Shown piece by piece: positions 1 through 6,260 of a DNA stretch of 17,935 bases. The stretch covers positions 1 to 17,935 of the forward strand of contig DAIOHQ010000082.1 in NCBI GenBank assembly GCA_036744635.1, read 5' to 3'. The stretch's first letter is position 1. Each line of letters opens with the position of its first letter. The notes under the pieces were generated by a model. The model was not told the DNA's origin, searched no databases, and worked only from the letters and a program-made list of their open reading frames with translations. This DNA comes from DAIOHQ01 sp036744635. Its GTDB lineage: Bacteria > Planctomycetota > Phycisphaerae > Tepidisphaerales > Tepidisphaeraceae. Made by a program: the position numbers and the translations under genes.

Positions 1-79
1 TGAAGAGCATTATGCTCTCCTTCCGGCGCGCCCACCATTTGTGGGGAAGGTCACTCTTCATGTTTCATGTTTTCATGTT

Positions 80-1681
80 TCAATGAGATGGCTTCGATGT
101 GGCGGGCGCCACCGGAACCAGCTTGAAGACTCTGCCGGACCCGGACGTGACGTTCTCGTGGCTCTTTCGCATGCTCATCTGGCCGTAATCGAGGATGTAG
201 AGGGCGCCGTCGGGACCGAATTTCACGTCGATGGGGCGCTCCAGGGCATCGACTTCCCGGCCCAGCTTATGGGCCAGCTCACCGTTGGTATTGCGAATGA
301 AGTTGTGGACCTGTTTCTTTTCGATGTCCACCTGAACCACCTTGTAACCGGTCGGCCCGTTCAGCGCTCGCCCGGATGTGGCGAAGGGGCCGCGGTCGCC
401 GCAGAGGGCGACGATGGCGTTGCTGCGGAACTGCCGCCACGGCCCGGCGGCGTCGCGGGCCACAAAGGCAAGCTTCGACGCCCCCGACAGCGGCGAAAAC
501 GTGCCGCGCAGCAGCGTGTCGCGATCGGGGCGAATCAGTCCGCTGGCCTCGTGATCGATCAGGAACGACAGGTCGGGATAGCCCGTCCTGATGATCATCT
601 CCTTGGGCGGCTGAAAGCGCTCATCGGTGATCGGATACAAATCGCGGCTGTAATCCGGCCAGCCGTACCACGTGTCGCTATAGAGGGCGTAAAGCACATC
701 GGGATCTTCCCACACCGGCCGGGTGCCGCGCAATTCCATCCCGGTGTCGGTCATGTAGAGGCTCTCGAATTCGTTGAACGCCAGCCCGCGCGGATCGCGC
801 AGGCCATAGGCCTCAACCCGCCAGCCGCCGCCGTTGGCATCGACGGAATAGATGGCGCTGGTGGGCTTGTCGTTGGGCGCCTTGGTGATCCAGGTTTGAA
901 TCGAGCTGCCGAAGGCCTGAAACGGCCCGGTGACGACGACATCGCTGCGGAACAGGCCGGCGCCTGGATTGGGCGTGGTGAAGCGGTAGCCGCGCATGCG
1001 CAAGGGCAGCCAGGAGAGGTCATGGAAATCGGGATGGTCCTTGATCCAGCCGGCGCTCCAGTTGTCGAGGCCGACCACGCCGGAGTTGGTGGCGGCACCG
1101 ACGCCGAAATAGAGCCGCCCGTTGCGCGGGTGCATCACCAGATCGGTCATGCCGCAATCTCCCCGCGCTGGCAGGCCGGCCAGGATGGTCTTGTGCGAGC
1201 CGTCGAAGCCCAGGGCGGAGATCACGCCCAGGCCGTCCTTGTCGCGGTGGGAGACGTAAACGCGGTTCTCAACGATGCACATGCCGCCCACCGGGCCATA
1301 AATGCGAAAGCCGGTCTTGATGAAGGGAACCTGCCGGCCATAAGGGTAGACGTCGAAGCGGGTGCCGTCGTGCTTGAAGCCGTAGATGCGCGGCTCATCG
1401 CCGTCAACGCCGGCCTCGGCAATGACGATCGAGCCGTCGCCGTCAAACGCCATTGCCACCGGCGCGGTGAGATCGCGCAGGTAGGGAACCAATTCGAATC
1501 CGCTGGGATATTCCACCACCGAGCGGTCGATGATGTGCTGCTCCTCGCGGGGAAGCATCAGCGGCTTGGAGAGGCAGCCGGCGGCCAGCAAAAGCAGAAC
1601 CATCAAGAGTAGAAATTGCGGGATGGCGCGGACACGGCGCGAGCACTTCCAACAGCATGTTCGACGCGTCCGGTTGATCAT
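80..1681 (-). CDS. Sorbosone/glucose-dehydrogenase-like beta-propeller lipoprotein
   Basis: The 533-residue product has a lipoprotein signal: a basic N-region, a Leu-rich core and the lipobox LAAGC with Cys36, so it should be a lipid-anchored envelope protein. The rest reads as a soluble quinoprotein-type six-bladed propeller. It has a first blade with APVAMAFDGDGSIVIAEAG, a central YGLRDPRGLAFNEFESLYMT segment followed by DTWYGWPDYSRD, and a last blade with PIDVKFGPDGALYILDYG. These are hallmarks of the PQQ-dependent sugar (sorbosone) dehydrogenase superfamily, which is common in planctomycetes. Substrate, and even PQQ binding, cannot be decided from sequence. I chose the ATG at 1681 over the one at 1735 because GGAG lies seven bases upstream and the signal peptide then starts normally. 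The gene stands alone on the minus strand, and its stop codon sits inside a heptamer repeat at 59-82. Function is inferred from family motifs. Confidence 0.85.
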   Translation of the reverse strand: MINRTRRTCCWKCSRRVRAIPQFLLLMVLLLLAAGCLSKPLMLPREEQHIIDRSVVEYPSGFELVPYLRDLTAPVAMAFDGDGSIVIAEAGVDGDEPRIYGFKHDGTRFDVYPYGRQVPFIKTGFRIYGPVGGMCIVENRVYVSHRDKDGLGVISALGFDGSHKTILAGLPARGDCGMTDLVMHPRNGRLYFGVGAATNSGVVGLDNWSAGWIKDHPDFHDLSWLPLRMRGYRFTTPNPGAGLFRSDVVVTGPFQAFGSSIQTWITKAPNDKPTSAIYSVDANGGGWRVEAYGLRDPRGLAFNEFESLYMTDTGMELRGTRPVWEDPDVLYALYSDTWYGWPDYSRDLYPITDERFQPPKEMIIRTGYPDLSFLIDHEASGLIRPDRDTLLRGTFSPLSGASKLAFVARDAAGPWRQFRSNAIVALCGDRGPFATSGRALNGPTGYKVVQVDIEKKQVHNFIRNTNGELAHKLGREVDALERPIDVKFGPDGALYILDYGQMSMRKSHENVTSGSGRVFKLVPVAPATSKPSH

Positions 1682-1688
1682 GGGAATT

Positions 1689-1692
1689 CTCC
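1689..1692 (-). promoter_or_regulatory. Shine-Dalgarno deciding the start at 1681
   Basis: On the minus strand GGAG is followed by seven bases (AATTCCC) and the ATG at 1681. The upstream in-frame ATG at 1735 would add 18 residues before the lipoprotein signal, so the internal start is preferred. Confidence 0.6.
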
Positions 1693-1822
1693 AAAGCTCA
1701 ATGGCAAGCGTAATGCATTGGAGGAGTTCCAACAAGCCGATGTCCGGGCCGCGACGGTCCGATAATGTGCGGCATTATGCGGGACGGTGTGCGCGGGGTC
1801 ATCTTTTCTGGCGGATCAGCAT

Positions 1823-2035
1823 TCAGCAGCAGATTTCGACGGCGATGGGATATTGGATGAGGTCGGGGCGGACGAGGTGGACCTTGCGCAGGCGCACTTC
1901 GGGGATAAGCACGACCGTGGTCCTTTCTTCCGTAGCCAAGGCGCGGCCGGCGGGCGGTGGGGTGGTGGCGGCAATGAGGGCGCCGGCGAGGAGCAGGCAA
2001 CGGGCGGAAAAACTCACCTTGCTGAACATCTGCAT
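1823..2035 (-). CDS. Small exported protein of unknown function, 70 residues
   Basis: This short frame has a convincing signal peptide: Lys6 and Arg12, a hydrophobic stretch CLLLAGALIAA, and an AxA-type site ALA after about residue 34. A mature peptide of about 36 residues remains. It contains LIPEVRLRKVHLVRPDLIQYPI and ends in Cys-Cys. Codons are strongly G/C-ending, as in neighbouring real genes. The RKVHLVRPDLI..YPI pattern resembles short C-terminal motifs I remember from planctomycete hypothetical proteins, but that is recall and not a search. Start could be 2035 or the Met at 2029; AGAAAG lies upstream and would suit 2029 better. No catalytic motif is visible. It sits 141 bases upstream of the dehydrogenase-like gene on the same strand and may or may not be co-transcribed. 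Confidence 0.62.
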   Translation of the reverse strand: MQMFSKVSFSARCLLLAGALIAATTPPPAGRALATEERTTVVLIPEVRLRKVHLVRPDLIQYPIAVEICC

Positions 2036-2150
2036 GGCTTTCTGAACATGGGCGTCAAAATGGGGACTTCCAATTCAACTTCGCGAGTCATTCGCGATGG
2101 CGATTGGATGATGCGCTCACAGTACCCCGCCGCCCGCGGGTCGCCAACGG

Positions 2151-2176
2151 AAAAATTCTTCCGCGACAGGGAAGTT
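2151..2176 (-). terminator. Weak terminator-like hairpin after the minus-strand trio
   Basis: Read on the minus strand, CTTCC-CTGTCGC-GGAAG is followed by AATTTTT. The stem has only five pairs, so this is a weak candidate for ending the transcript that comes from 3662. I see no better candidate between 2036 and 2289; the rest of that stretch holds only the palindromic repeat at 2258-2301. Confidence 0.25.
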
Positions 2177-2257
2177 GCCCGATGTGTGGAAATTGGGGTA
2201 AACCGTGCTGGTCGTTCAACCGCAAGCCCCGACCCCGACCTTTGGTTGCCGGGTGGT

Positions 2258-2301
2258 CCTGTTCCAAGCGCCGCACGTACATGCGGGGTTCACGTGCTGG
2301 A
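2258..2301 (-). repeat. Palindromic dispersed repeat, family B, copy 1
   Basis: On the minus strand the element runs TCCAGCACGTGAA, then CCGCATGTACGTGCGG (hairpin CCGCA/TGCGG), then CGCTTGGAAC. The copy at 11708-11754 on the plus strand shows the same order, with TCCGGCGCTTGAA, CATGTACATGCGG and TTGGAAC, and only scattered substitutions and small gaps. The last codons and stop of the unknown gene ending at 2290 lie inside this copy. Confidence 0.65.
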
Positions 2302-2835
2302 GTCCGGCGGCGTATTCTGAGCGGTTTCGGTCGCAGCCTCGGCGGCCGCTTCGTGGGTCTGCTCCGCGGTCTTCCTGGCGGTGATGCCGGCGGTGATTGC
2401 GCTCATCAGAGCGGGTTTCAGCAGCGCCAGTACCTCCTTCATCATCGTTCCCAGGAAACTTCGCTTCTCGATTTTCACATCCTTGCCATTGCCATCGACC
2501 GTAACCTGATGTTGATGCTCCGGCGCCAAGGCGCGTTCGATCTTGGCCAGCTTTTTCAGGGCCTGGTCTTCCTTCGAGGGCACAATCGCGCTGCCCGCGA
2601 CAAACCCCGCCACGGCCGCGGCCGCCACCGAGATCCAGGGATACTCCTTCGTCCACTGGCGGGGATCTACCCCATTGCCCAGTTCGCCCTTGACCTTACT
2701 CCACATGGCGGCCATCGCGGCTTTGGCCTGCTCGGCCTGCTGCTGGAGGAAGTCGGCCTCAGTGCCCGCGGGCGCGGGCGCGTTCGGCGGCGTCGCTGCC
2801 GTGTTCGACGCGTTGCTGGTCTTGTCTGTCTGCAT
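2290..2835 (-). CDS. Membrane protein of unknown function with glycine-rich transmembrane helix
   Basis: The 181-residue product has a Pro/Ala/Asn-rich N-terminus (about 1-30) and an Ala-rich, probably coiled segment around AEQAKAAMAAMWSKVKGEL. One transmembrane helix, ISVAAAAVAGFVAGSAIV, has small-residue spacing. A charged region with the stretch KKLAKIERALAPEH follows, and near the C-terminus there is an amphipathic or membrane-associated stretch LLKPALMSAITAGIT. The motif KEYPWISVAAAAVAGF resembles the C-terminal helix of DUF883 (YqjD/ElaB) proteins, but the arrangement differs, so I give no family. The start at 2835 has AGGA close upstream and yields a 77-base overlap with the preceding holin-like gene. 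It is the last gene of a three-gene cluster of small membrane proteins. Confidence 0.72.
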   Translation of the reverse strand: MQTDKTSNASNTAATPPNAPAPAGTEADFLQQQAEQAKAAMAAMWSKVKGELGNGVDPRQWTKEYPWISVAAAAVAGFVAGSAIVPSKEDQALKKLAKIERALAPEHQHQVTVDGNGKDVKIEKRSFLGTMMKEVLALLKPALMSAITAGITARKTAEQTHEAAAEAATETAQNTPPDSST

Positions 2836-3253
2836 ATTTCCTAACCGTCCTCTCCCGTGACGCCGCCATGATGCGTCTCCGGCCCAAGTACGCTCCGGCG
2901 CCAATCAACGCCAGCAGCACCACCCCGACAGTCAAATTGCCGAGCCACTGGCGCTCGGTCAGGCGGCCGATCATCTGTGCCAAACCAATGCAAGTCAGCA
3001 CCACCGCCGTCACCACCAATGCCGCACCGGCGATGGCAGCGATCAGACCCAGCGCCGCATAGATCGCTGCGTTCTTGAGCGACAGCTTGATTCCATCCCA
3101 CCTGGCCGCGAAATACAGCGACAGGTATTCCCAGAATTCGCTGAGATGCCGCACCATCTGCCTCAGCGCGCGCTCCGGCGTGGCGGGATTGTCTTCGTCG
3201 AAGCTGACGCGATCGCTGTTTACAGCGCCCGGCTGCTTGCTGTCCACTGCCAT
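2759..3253 (-). CDS. Holin-superfamily-III / YqjE-like membrane protein
   Basis: The product has 164 residues. After a short polar N-terminus comes an amphipathic segment (ALRQMVRHLSEFWEYLSLYFAARWDGIKLSLKNA). Two adjacent transmembrane helices follow, around AALGLIAAIAGAALVVTAVVLTC and LTVGVVLLALIGAGAYLG, then a basic tail. Amphipathic helix plus hairpin of two helices is the layout of DUF1469/PF07332 proteins (YqjE, putative actinobacterial holin-X). Despite the name these are mostly chromosomal membrane proteins, not lysis proteins. I chose ATG 3253, which has GAG seven bases upstream. The frame is open further up, and a start at 3328 would add the stretch EGYAAAFYAALGIFGL. It follows the YqjD-like gene as yqjE follows yqjD in E. 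coli. Confidence 0.78.
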   Translation of the reverse strand: MAVDSKQPGAVNSDRVSFDEDNPATPERALRQMVRHLSEFWEYLSLYFAARWDGIKLSLKNAAIYAALGLIAAIAGAALVVTAVVLTCIGLAQMIGRLTERQWLGNLTVGVVLLALIGAGAYLGRRRIMAASRERTVRKYADRQDQQRVEHGSDAAERARARGH

Positions 3254-3368
3254 GACATTTCTCGACGTCCGAAGTCCAAAAATACCCAGCGCCGCATAGA
3301 ACGCCGCGGCATATCCTTCATGCTGCATCCCGAAGCGTGCCGTGCGGCGCCGGGGCGAATCAGCCGAG

Positions 3369-3662
3369 TTAGCTGCGCTTCCAGATGGCGCCAAGCAAAA
3401 ACCCGACGCCGGCGGCGATCAGCAACGCCTTCACCGGCTGCTGTTGCACGTAGTTCTCGACGCCTTCTTCCCATTCCTGGGCGCGCTGGCGGCCCTGTTC
3501 GTAATAATCGCTGGCCTGATTGCGCAAATCTTCGTACTTCTCGCGGGCTGCGTCGCGCACCTGGGCGCCCATCTCGCGCACGCCCTGGCCAACCTCAGCG
3601 GCCTTGTCGCCAATCCCCGCCGCTCCACCGCCCTGGCCAATCGGATCGTTCATTCGTGACAT
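3369..3662 (-). CDS. YqjD/ElaB-like (DUF883-type) membrane-anchored protein
   Basis: The 97-residue protein has a Gly-rich start, a long charged helix (about 18-75, with REKYEDLRNQASDYYEQGRQ) and a C-terminal transmembrane helix VKALLIAAGVGFLLGAIW. The charged helix plus a C-terminal Gly-zipper-like anchor after a QQQP..AL motif is the layout of DUF883 proteins. E. coli YqjD is an inner-membrane protein reported to associate with ribosomes in stationary phase; transfer of that role to this protein is only an inference. The start is secure: AAGGAG lies six bases upstream of ATG 3662. It is the first gene of the minus-strand trio, and its promoter should lie in 3663-3800, where TATAGT on the minus strand (3723-3728) is a possible -10 without a good -35. 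Confidence 0.82.
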   Translation of the reverse strand: MSRMNDPIGQGGGAAGIGDKAAEVGQGVREMGAQVRDAAREKYEDLRNQASDYYEQGRQRAQEWEEGVENYVQQQPVKALLIAAGVGFLLGAIWKRS

Positions 3663-3865
3663 TGCAAGCTCCTTTCACAAAGACAACAACGGCAAACACC
3701 TGCCGCCTTCACATTCTCCAGCACTATATCCGCGGCCAACCCCGCCGTGCAGCGCGAAAAATATATTCCTGGAAAATCCGCCCCTTCCGAAGACGCTTTG
3801 GTATCTGCTGCCGCGGGCGGAATTCCGGCGATTTTCTCGGACGCTGTGGCGAGGCGGGCATATGC

Positions 3866-3894
3866 TTGTCAGCCACGGTTCAATTCATTATGAT
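3866..3894 (+). promoter_or_regulatory. Sigma70-type promoter for the gene at 3967
   Basis: TTGTCA (3866-3871) and TATGAT (3889-3894) each match five of six consensus positions and are exactly 17 bases apart. Transcription would start near 3901 and give a leader of about 66 bases. This is the best promoter match I found in the window. Confidence 0.6.
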
Positions 3895-3955
3895 TTCTTC
3901 CGCTGCTTTCACTTCAGGCGGCCTTGGATGAAATTGACCTCTCTATCGCCCATTT

Positions 3956-3960
3956 AGGAG
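3956..3960 (+). promoter_or_regulatory. Shine-Dalgarno supporting a GTG start
   Basis: AGGAG is followed by six bases (ACACTC) and GTG 3967. There is no competing ATG in this frame close by, so the site fixes the unusual start codon. Confidence 0.65.
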
Positions 3961-3966
3961 ACACTC

Positions 3967-4491
3967 GTGGGAATTCGCGAAAAGCTGAACGAGAACCCAG
4001 CCATCACCACCGGCGCCACCGCCGGCATTATCATCATTGCACTGATCTTCATCATCTGGTCGGTGAAGGGCCCTTCGGTTCCCAACGCACCGACCAAGGC
4101 CTACTACACCATCGACGACGGCGCCAGCTATTTCGCCGATGACATCCAGAAAATCGCTCCGTTCGACCACGATGGAAAACAGGCGGTGCGCTGCTATGTC
4201 TGGAAGTGCAAGGGCGGCAAGCCGTTCATCTCCCACCTCGAGAAATACACCGACGAAGCGAAAAAGCAGATTGAAGAGGCGATGAAGCAGATGCCGCAGG
4301 GGCCCAACGGAAAGTCGCCGGCCGGGCCGATGCCCATGATGATGATCGAGTCGACGATGACCGGAAAATTGGTGAAAAAGCCCGGCAAAGGCGAATGGTT
4401 AAACCAAGTGGCACCCGAAGCGCAGGAAGTGACCAAGCTCCAGTGCCCCGACGGCGGCTCGATGGAGACTATCGAGCCGGTCTATCCCTAA
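3967..4491 (+). CDS. Conserved-looking membrane-anchored protein of unknown function
   Basis: The product has 174 residues. A short cytoplasmic N-terminus (MGIREKLNENPAIT) is followed by one transmembrane helix (about 18-34, ATAGIIIIALIFIIWSV), then a soluble domain outside the inner membrane. That domain has AYYTIDDGASYFADD, a Cys-x3-Cys pair in CYVWKCKGG, and a Met/Pro-rich linker MPMMMIEST. Its end, LQCPDGGSMETIEP, could be a zinc- or ligand-binding turn. I recognise the general layout from planctomycete hypothetical proteins but know no function. It has its own promoter, a GTG start with AGGAG and a strong terminator, so it looks monocistronic and well expressed. Confidence 0.8.
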   Translation: MGIREKLNENPAITTGATAGIIIIALIFIIWSVKGPSVPNAPTKAYYTIDDGASYFADDIQKIAPFDHDGKQAVRCYVWKCKGGKPFISHLEKYTDEAKKQIEEAMKQMPQGPNGKSPAGPMPMMMIESTMTGKLVKKPGKGEWLNQVAPEAQEVTKLQCPDGGSMETIEPVYP

Positions 4492-4516
4492 AGACGGCGA
4501 TTGGTTGAATCTCCCG

Positions 4517-4546
4517 AAGCCCGCGGCGAAATGCGCGGGCTTTTTT
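4517..4546 (+). terminator. Rho-independent terminator
   Basis: AAGCCCGCG (4517-4525) pairs with CGCGGGCTT (4534-4542) around an eight-base loop GCGAAATG, followed directly by a run of T to 4546. It lies 25 bases after the stop of the gene at 3967 and just before repeat family A, copy 1. Confidence 0.88.
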
Positions 4547-4551
4547 CAATT

Positions 4552-4635
4552 GGTGGGGCAGACATTCCTGTCTGCCATGGCTGGATGAGCGGTAGGTGTA
4601 CTCGACTGCCCGAATCCAGCCATATTTCCTCCGCC
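4552..4635 (+). repeat. Structured dispersed repeat, family A, copy 1
   Basis: GGTGG (4552-4556) is followed without a gap by the hairpin GGCAGACA-TTCC-TGTCTGCC (4557-4576). A second stem then follows immediately: ATGGCTGGAT (4577-4586) pairs perfectly with ATCCAGCCAT (4614-4623) around a 27-base loop. CCGCC (4631-4635) can pair with the opening GGTGG, closing a three-way junction. It fills the space between two convergent genes, next to the stop of hldE. Related copies lie at 11783-11879 and 14656-14714. Confidence 0.75.
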
Positions 4636-4643
4636 TTTTAGGC

Positions 4644-6125
4644 TTATCGATACGCATCCAGAATTCTGTTGATCACCGCCGAGGTGCTCCGCCCATCCAC
4701 CAGCGGCGCCAGCGCCACCCGACCGCCGTAACTTTCCACCAGTTCCCACCCCACCACCTTCTCCTTGGAATAATCCGCCCCTTTCACCAGCACATCCGGC
4801 CGAATCTGCTCGATCAGGCGCATGGGCGTATCGTCATCGAATTCGATCAGATAGTCGATGCTCTCCAGCTCCTCCAGCACGCTGATGCGGTCCTGCTCGT
4901 GGATGATTGGCCGCTTTTCCCCTTTCAACCGCCGGATGCTGGCATCGGTGTTCACCGCCACGATGAGCAGATCTCCCTGTTGCTTGGCAAAGCGGAAATA
5001 TTGCACGTGGCCGAGATGGATCAAATCGAAGCAGCCATTGGTAAACACGATCCTCCGCCCCGCCAGCCGGTGCTGCTGCAATTCCGGAAGAAGCTGCTCG
5101 AGGGTTCGCCGCTTGCCCAGATGCTCGTGAATCTCCGTCAGCAGCTCGCGAATGATCTCCTGCCGCGTGATCGGGACGCAGCCCACATTCTCCACCTCAA
5201 GCCCGCCGGCAATGTTGGCCAGGGCCGCCGCCTCCGCCCACGTCGCCCCGCCGGCGCGGGCCATGCACAGCATCGCCAGCACCATGTCACCGGCGCCGGT
5301 GGCATCGGCCACCTGGCGCGGGCGCGTCTGCAGCAGCCGGCCCTCGCCATCGGCCGTCGCCAGAAACGATCCCAGCTCATTCAAGGTGATGACCACCGCC
5401 TCCAGCCCCAGCGATTCCAACAGCTTCATCGCGCATGTCCGGTACTGCTCCGCTGAGCGGCAGGGCAGTCCCGTCGCACGTTCCGCCTCGGGACGATTCA
5501 GCTTCAGCGCTGTAGCGCCCGCGTACTTGCTGTAATCCGGGATGTTGGCCGGGTCGATGATCACCGGAATTTTCTTCTCCCGGGCCAGGGCGATCGCCCG
5601 CCGGCACACCGCCGCCGTCAGCACCCCTTTGTTGTAGTCTTCCAGGCAGAGCAGTTCCGCCCCCTCCAAACTTTTCTCTATGCGCTCGATGATCCGGCTT
5701 TCGCACTCCGCCCCCGCCGGGCCGCTCTCTTCTATATCCAGACGAATGATCTGCTGCGGTGTGCGATCCTGCGAGCTGCCCAGCAGCCTCACCTTCATCA
5801 CCGTCGGCCGGCCGGCCAGCTCGATCAGCCCCTCGCTCGTTCCCGTGTGCTGCTCCACCCGCCGCCGCAGCTCGCGCCCGGCCTCATCCTTCCCCACCAT
5901 CCCGATCGCCGACACCTTCGCCCCCAGCGCCACCAGCGTGGCCATCACAAATCCCGCCCCGCCCAGGCGATATTCCTCCTGCTGGAAGTGCAGCACCGGC
6001 ACCGGCGCCTCGGGGCTGATGCGCTCAACGCTGCCGAATATGTAGCGGTCCAGCATCAAATCCCCCGCCAGCACGATCCGCGCCGCCGGCAGGCGTTCGA
6101 TGATGTCGATCAGTTGGCTGGACAT
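4644..6125 (-). CDS. hldE: Bifunctional heptose-7-phosphate kinase / heptose-1-phosphate adenylyltransferase
   Basis: The 493-residue protein has the usual length and order for HldE (RfaE): an N-terminal ribokinase/PfkB kinase (about 1-320) and a C-terminal nucleotidyltransferase (about 345-493). Kinase motifs include GDLMLDRYIFG, RISPEAPVPVL and the catalytic DATGAGD. The transferase has FTNGCFDLIHLGHVQYF with the HxGH-type HLGH, then VLVKGADY and the terminal GRSTSAVINRIL. The enzyme phosphorylates D-glycero-D-manno-heptose-7-phosphate and later adenylylates heptose-1-phosphate, in the cytoplasm, supplying ADP-heptose for LPS core. The family motif GGAxN reads GGAGF here (see findings). No other heptose or LPS gene is in the window. 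There is no separated Shine-Dalgarno; a -10-like TATACT six bases before the ATG suggests a leaderless message. Confidence 0.93.
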   Translation of the reverse strand: MSSQLIDIIERLPAARIVLAGDLMLDRYIFGSVERISPEAPVPVLHFQQEEYRLGGAGFVMATLVALGAKVSAIGMVGKDEAGRELRRRVEQHTGTSEGLIELAGRPTVMKVRLLGSSQDRTPQQIIRLDIEESGPAGAECESRIIERIEKSLEGAELLCLEDYNKGVLTAAVCRRAIALAREKKIPVIIDPANIPDYSKYAGATALKLNRPEAERATGLPCRSAEQYRTCAMKLLESLGLEAVVITLNELGSFLATADGEGRLLQTRPRQVADATGAGDMVLAMLCMARAGGATWAEAAALANIAGGLEVENVGCVPITRQEIIRELLTEIHEHLGKRRTLEQLLPELQQHRLAGRRIVFTNGCFDLIHLGHVQYFRFAKQQGDLLIVAVNTDASIRRLKGEKRPIIHEQDRISVLEELESIDYLIEFDDDTPMRLIEQIRPDVLVKGADYSKEKVVGWELVESYGGRVALAPLVDGRSTSAVINRILDAYR

Positions 6126-6131
6126 TCCCCC

Positions 6132-6160
6132 AGTATAAGCAAATCCGCCATCATTCTCAT
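6132..6160 (-). promoter_or_regulatory. Candidate leaderless promoter of hldE
   Basis: On the minus strand ATGAGA (6155-6160) and TATACT (6132-6137, five of six consensus) are 17 bases apart. The start codon follows after six bases, so transcription would begin at or within one or two bases of the ATG. Confidence 0.45.
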
Positions 6161-6260
6161 CTGCCGGCGCACGCCCCTTTGAGGCGATTCAGATGGAGCG
6201 GTCATACTTGGCTGCTTCAGTACGTTTGTCGCGGCGGATTGCCCGAAATAGGATTGAAAT

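Larger units (their letters stand above)
3663..3966 (+). other. 304-base divergent intergenic region
   Basis: This stretch separates the minus-strand YqjD-like gene from the plus-strand gene at 3967. It holds the promoter at 3866-3894 and, near 3760-3780, an AT-rich patch (AAAAATATATTCC) that stands out from the high-GC surroundings. Two short plus-strand frames cross it, but neither has a credible start or codon use. I see no RNA gene here. Confidence 0.5.

Noticed and set aside
41..1612. 523-codon open frame on the plus strand opposite the dehydrogenase-like gene
   Set aside because: It lies opposite a gene with clear family motifs, a lipobox and a Shine-Dalgarno; the plus-strand product shows no domain and is a by-product of high GC.
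2759..3253. Phage lysis holin or prophage remnant
   Set aside because: The holin-superfamily label covers many chromosomal proteins; there is no endolysin, integrase or structural phage gene nearby, and the YqjD-like neighbour points to a cellular role.
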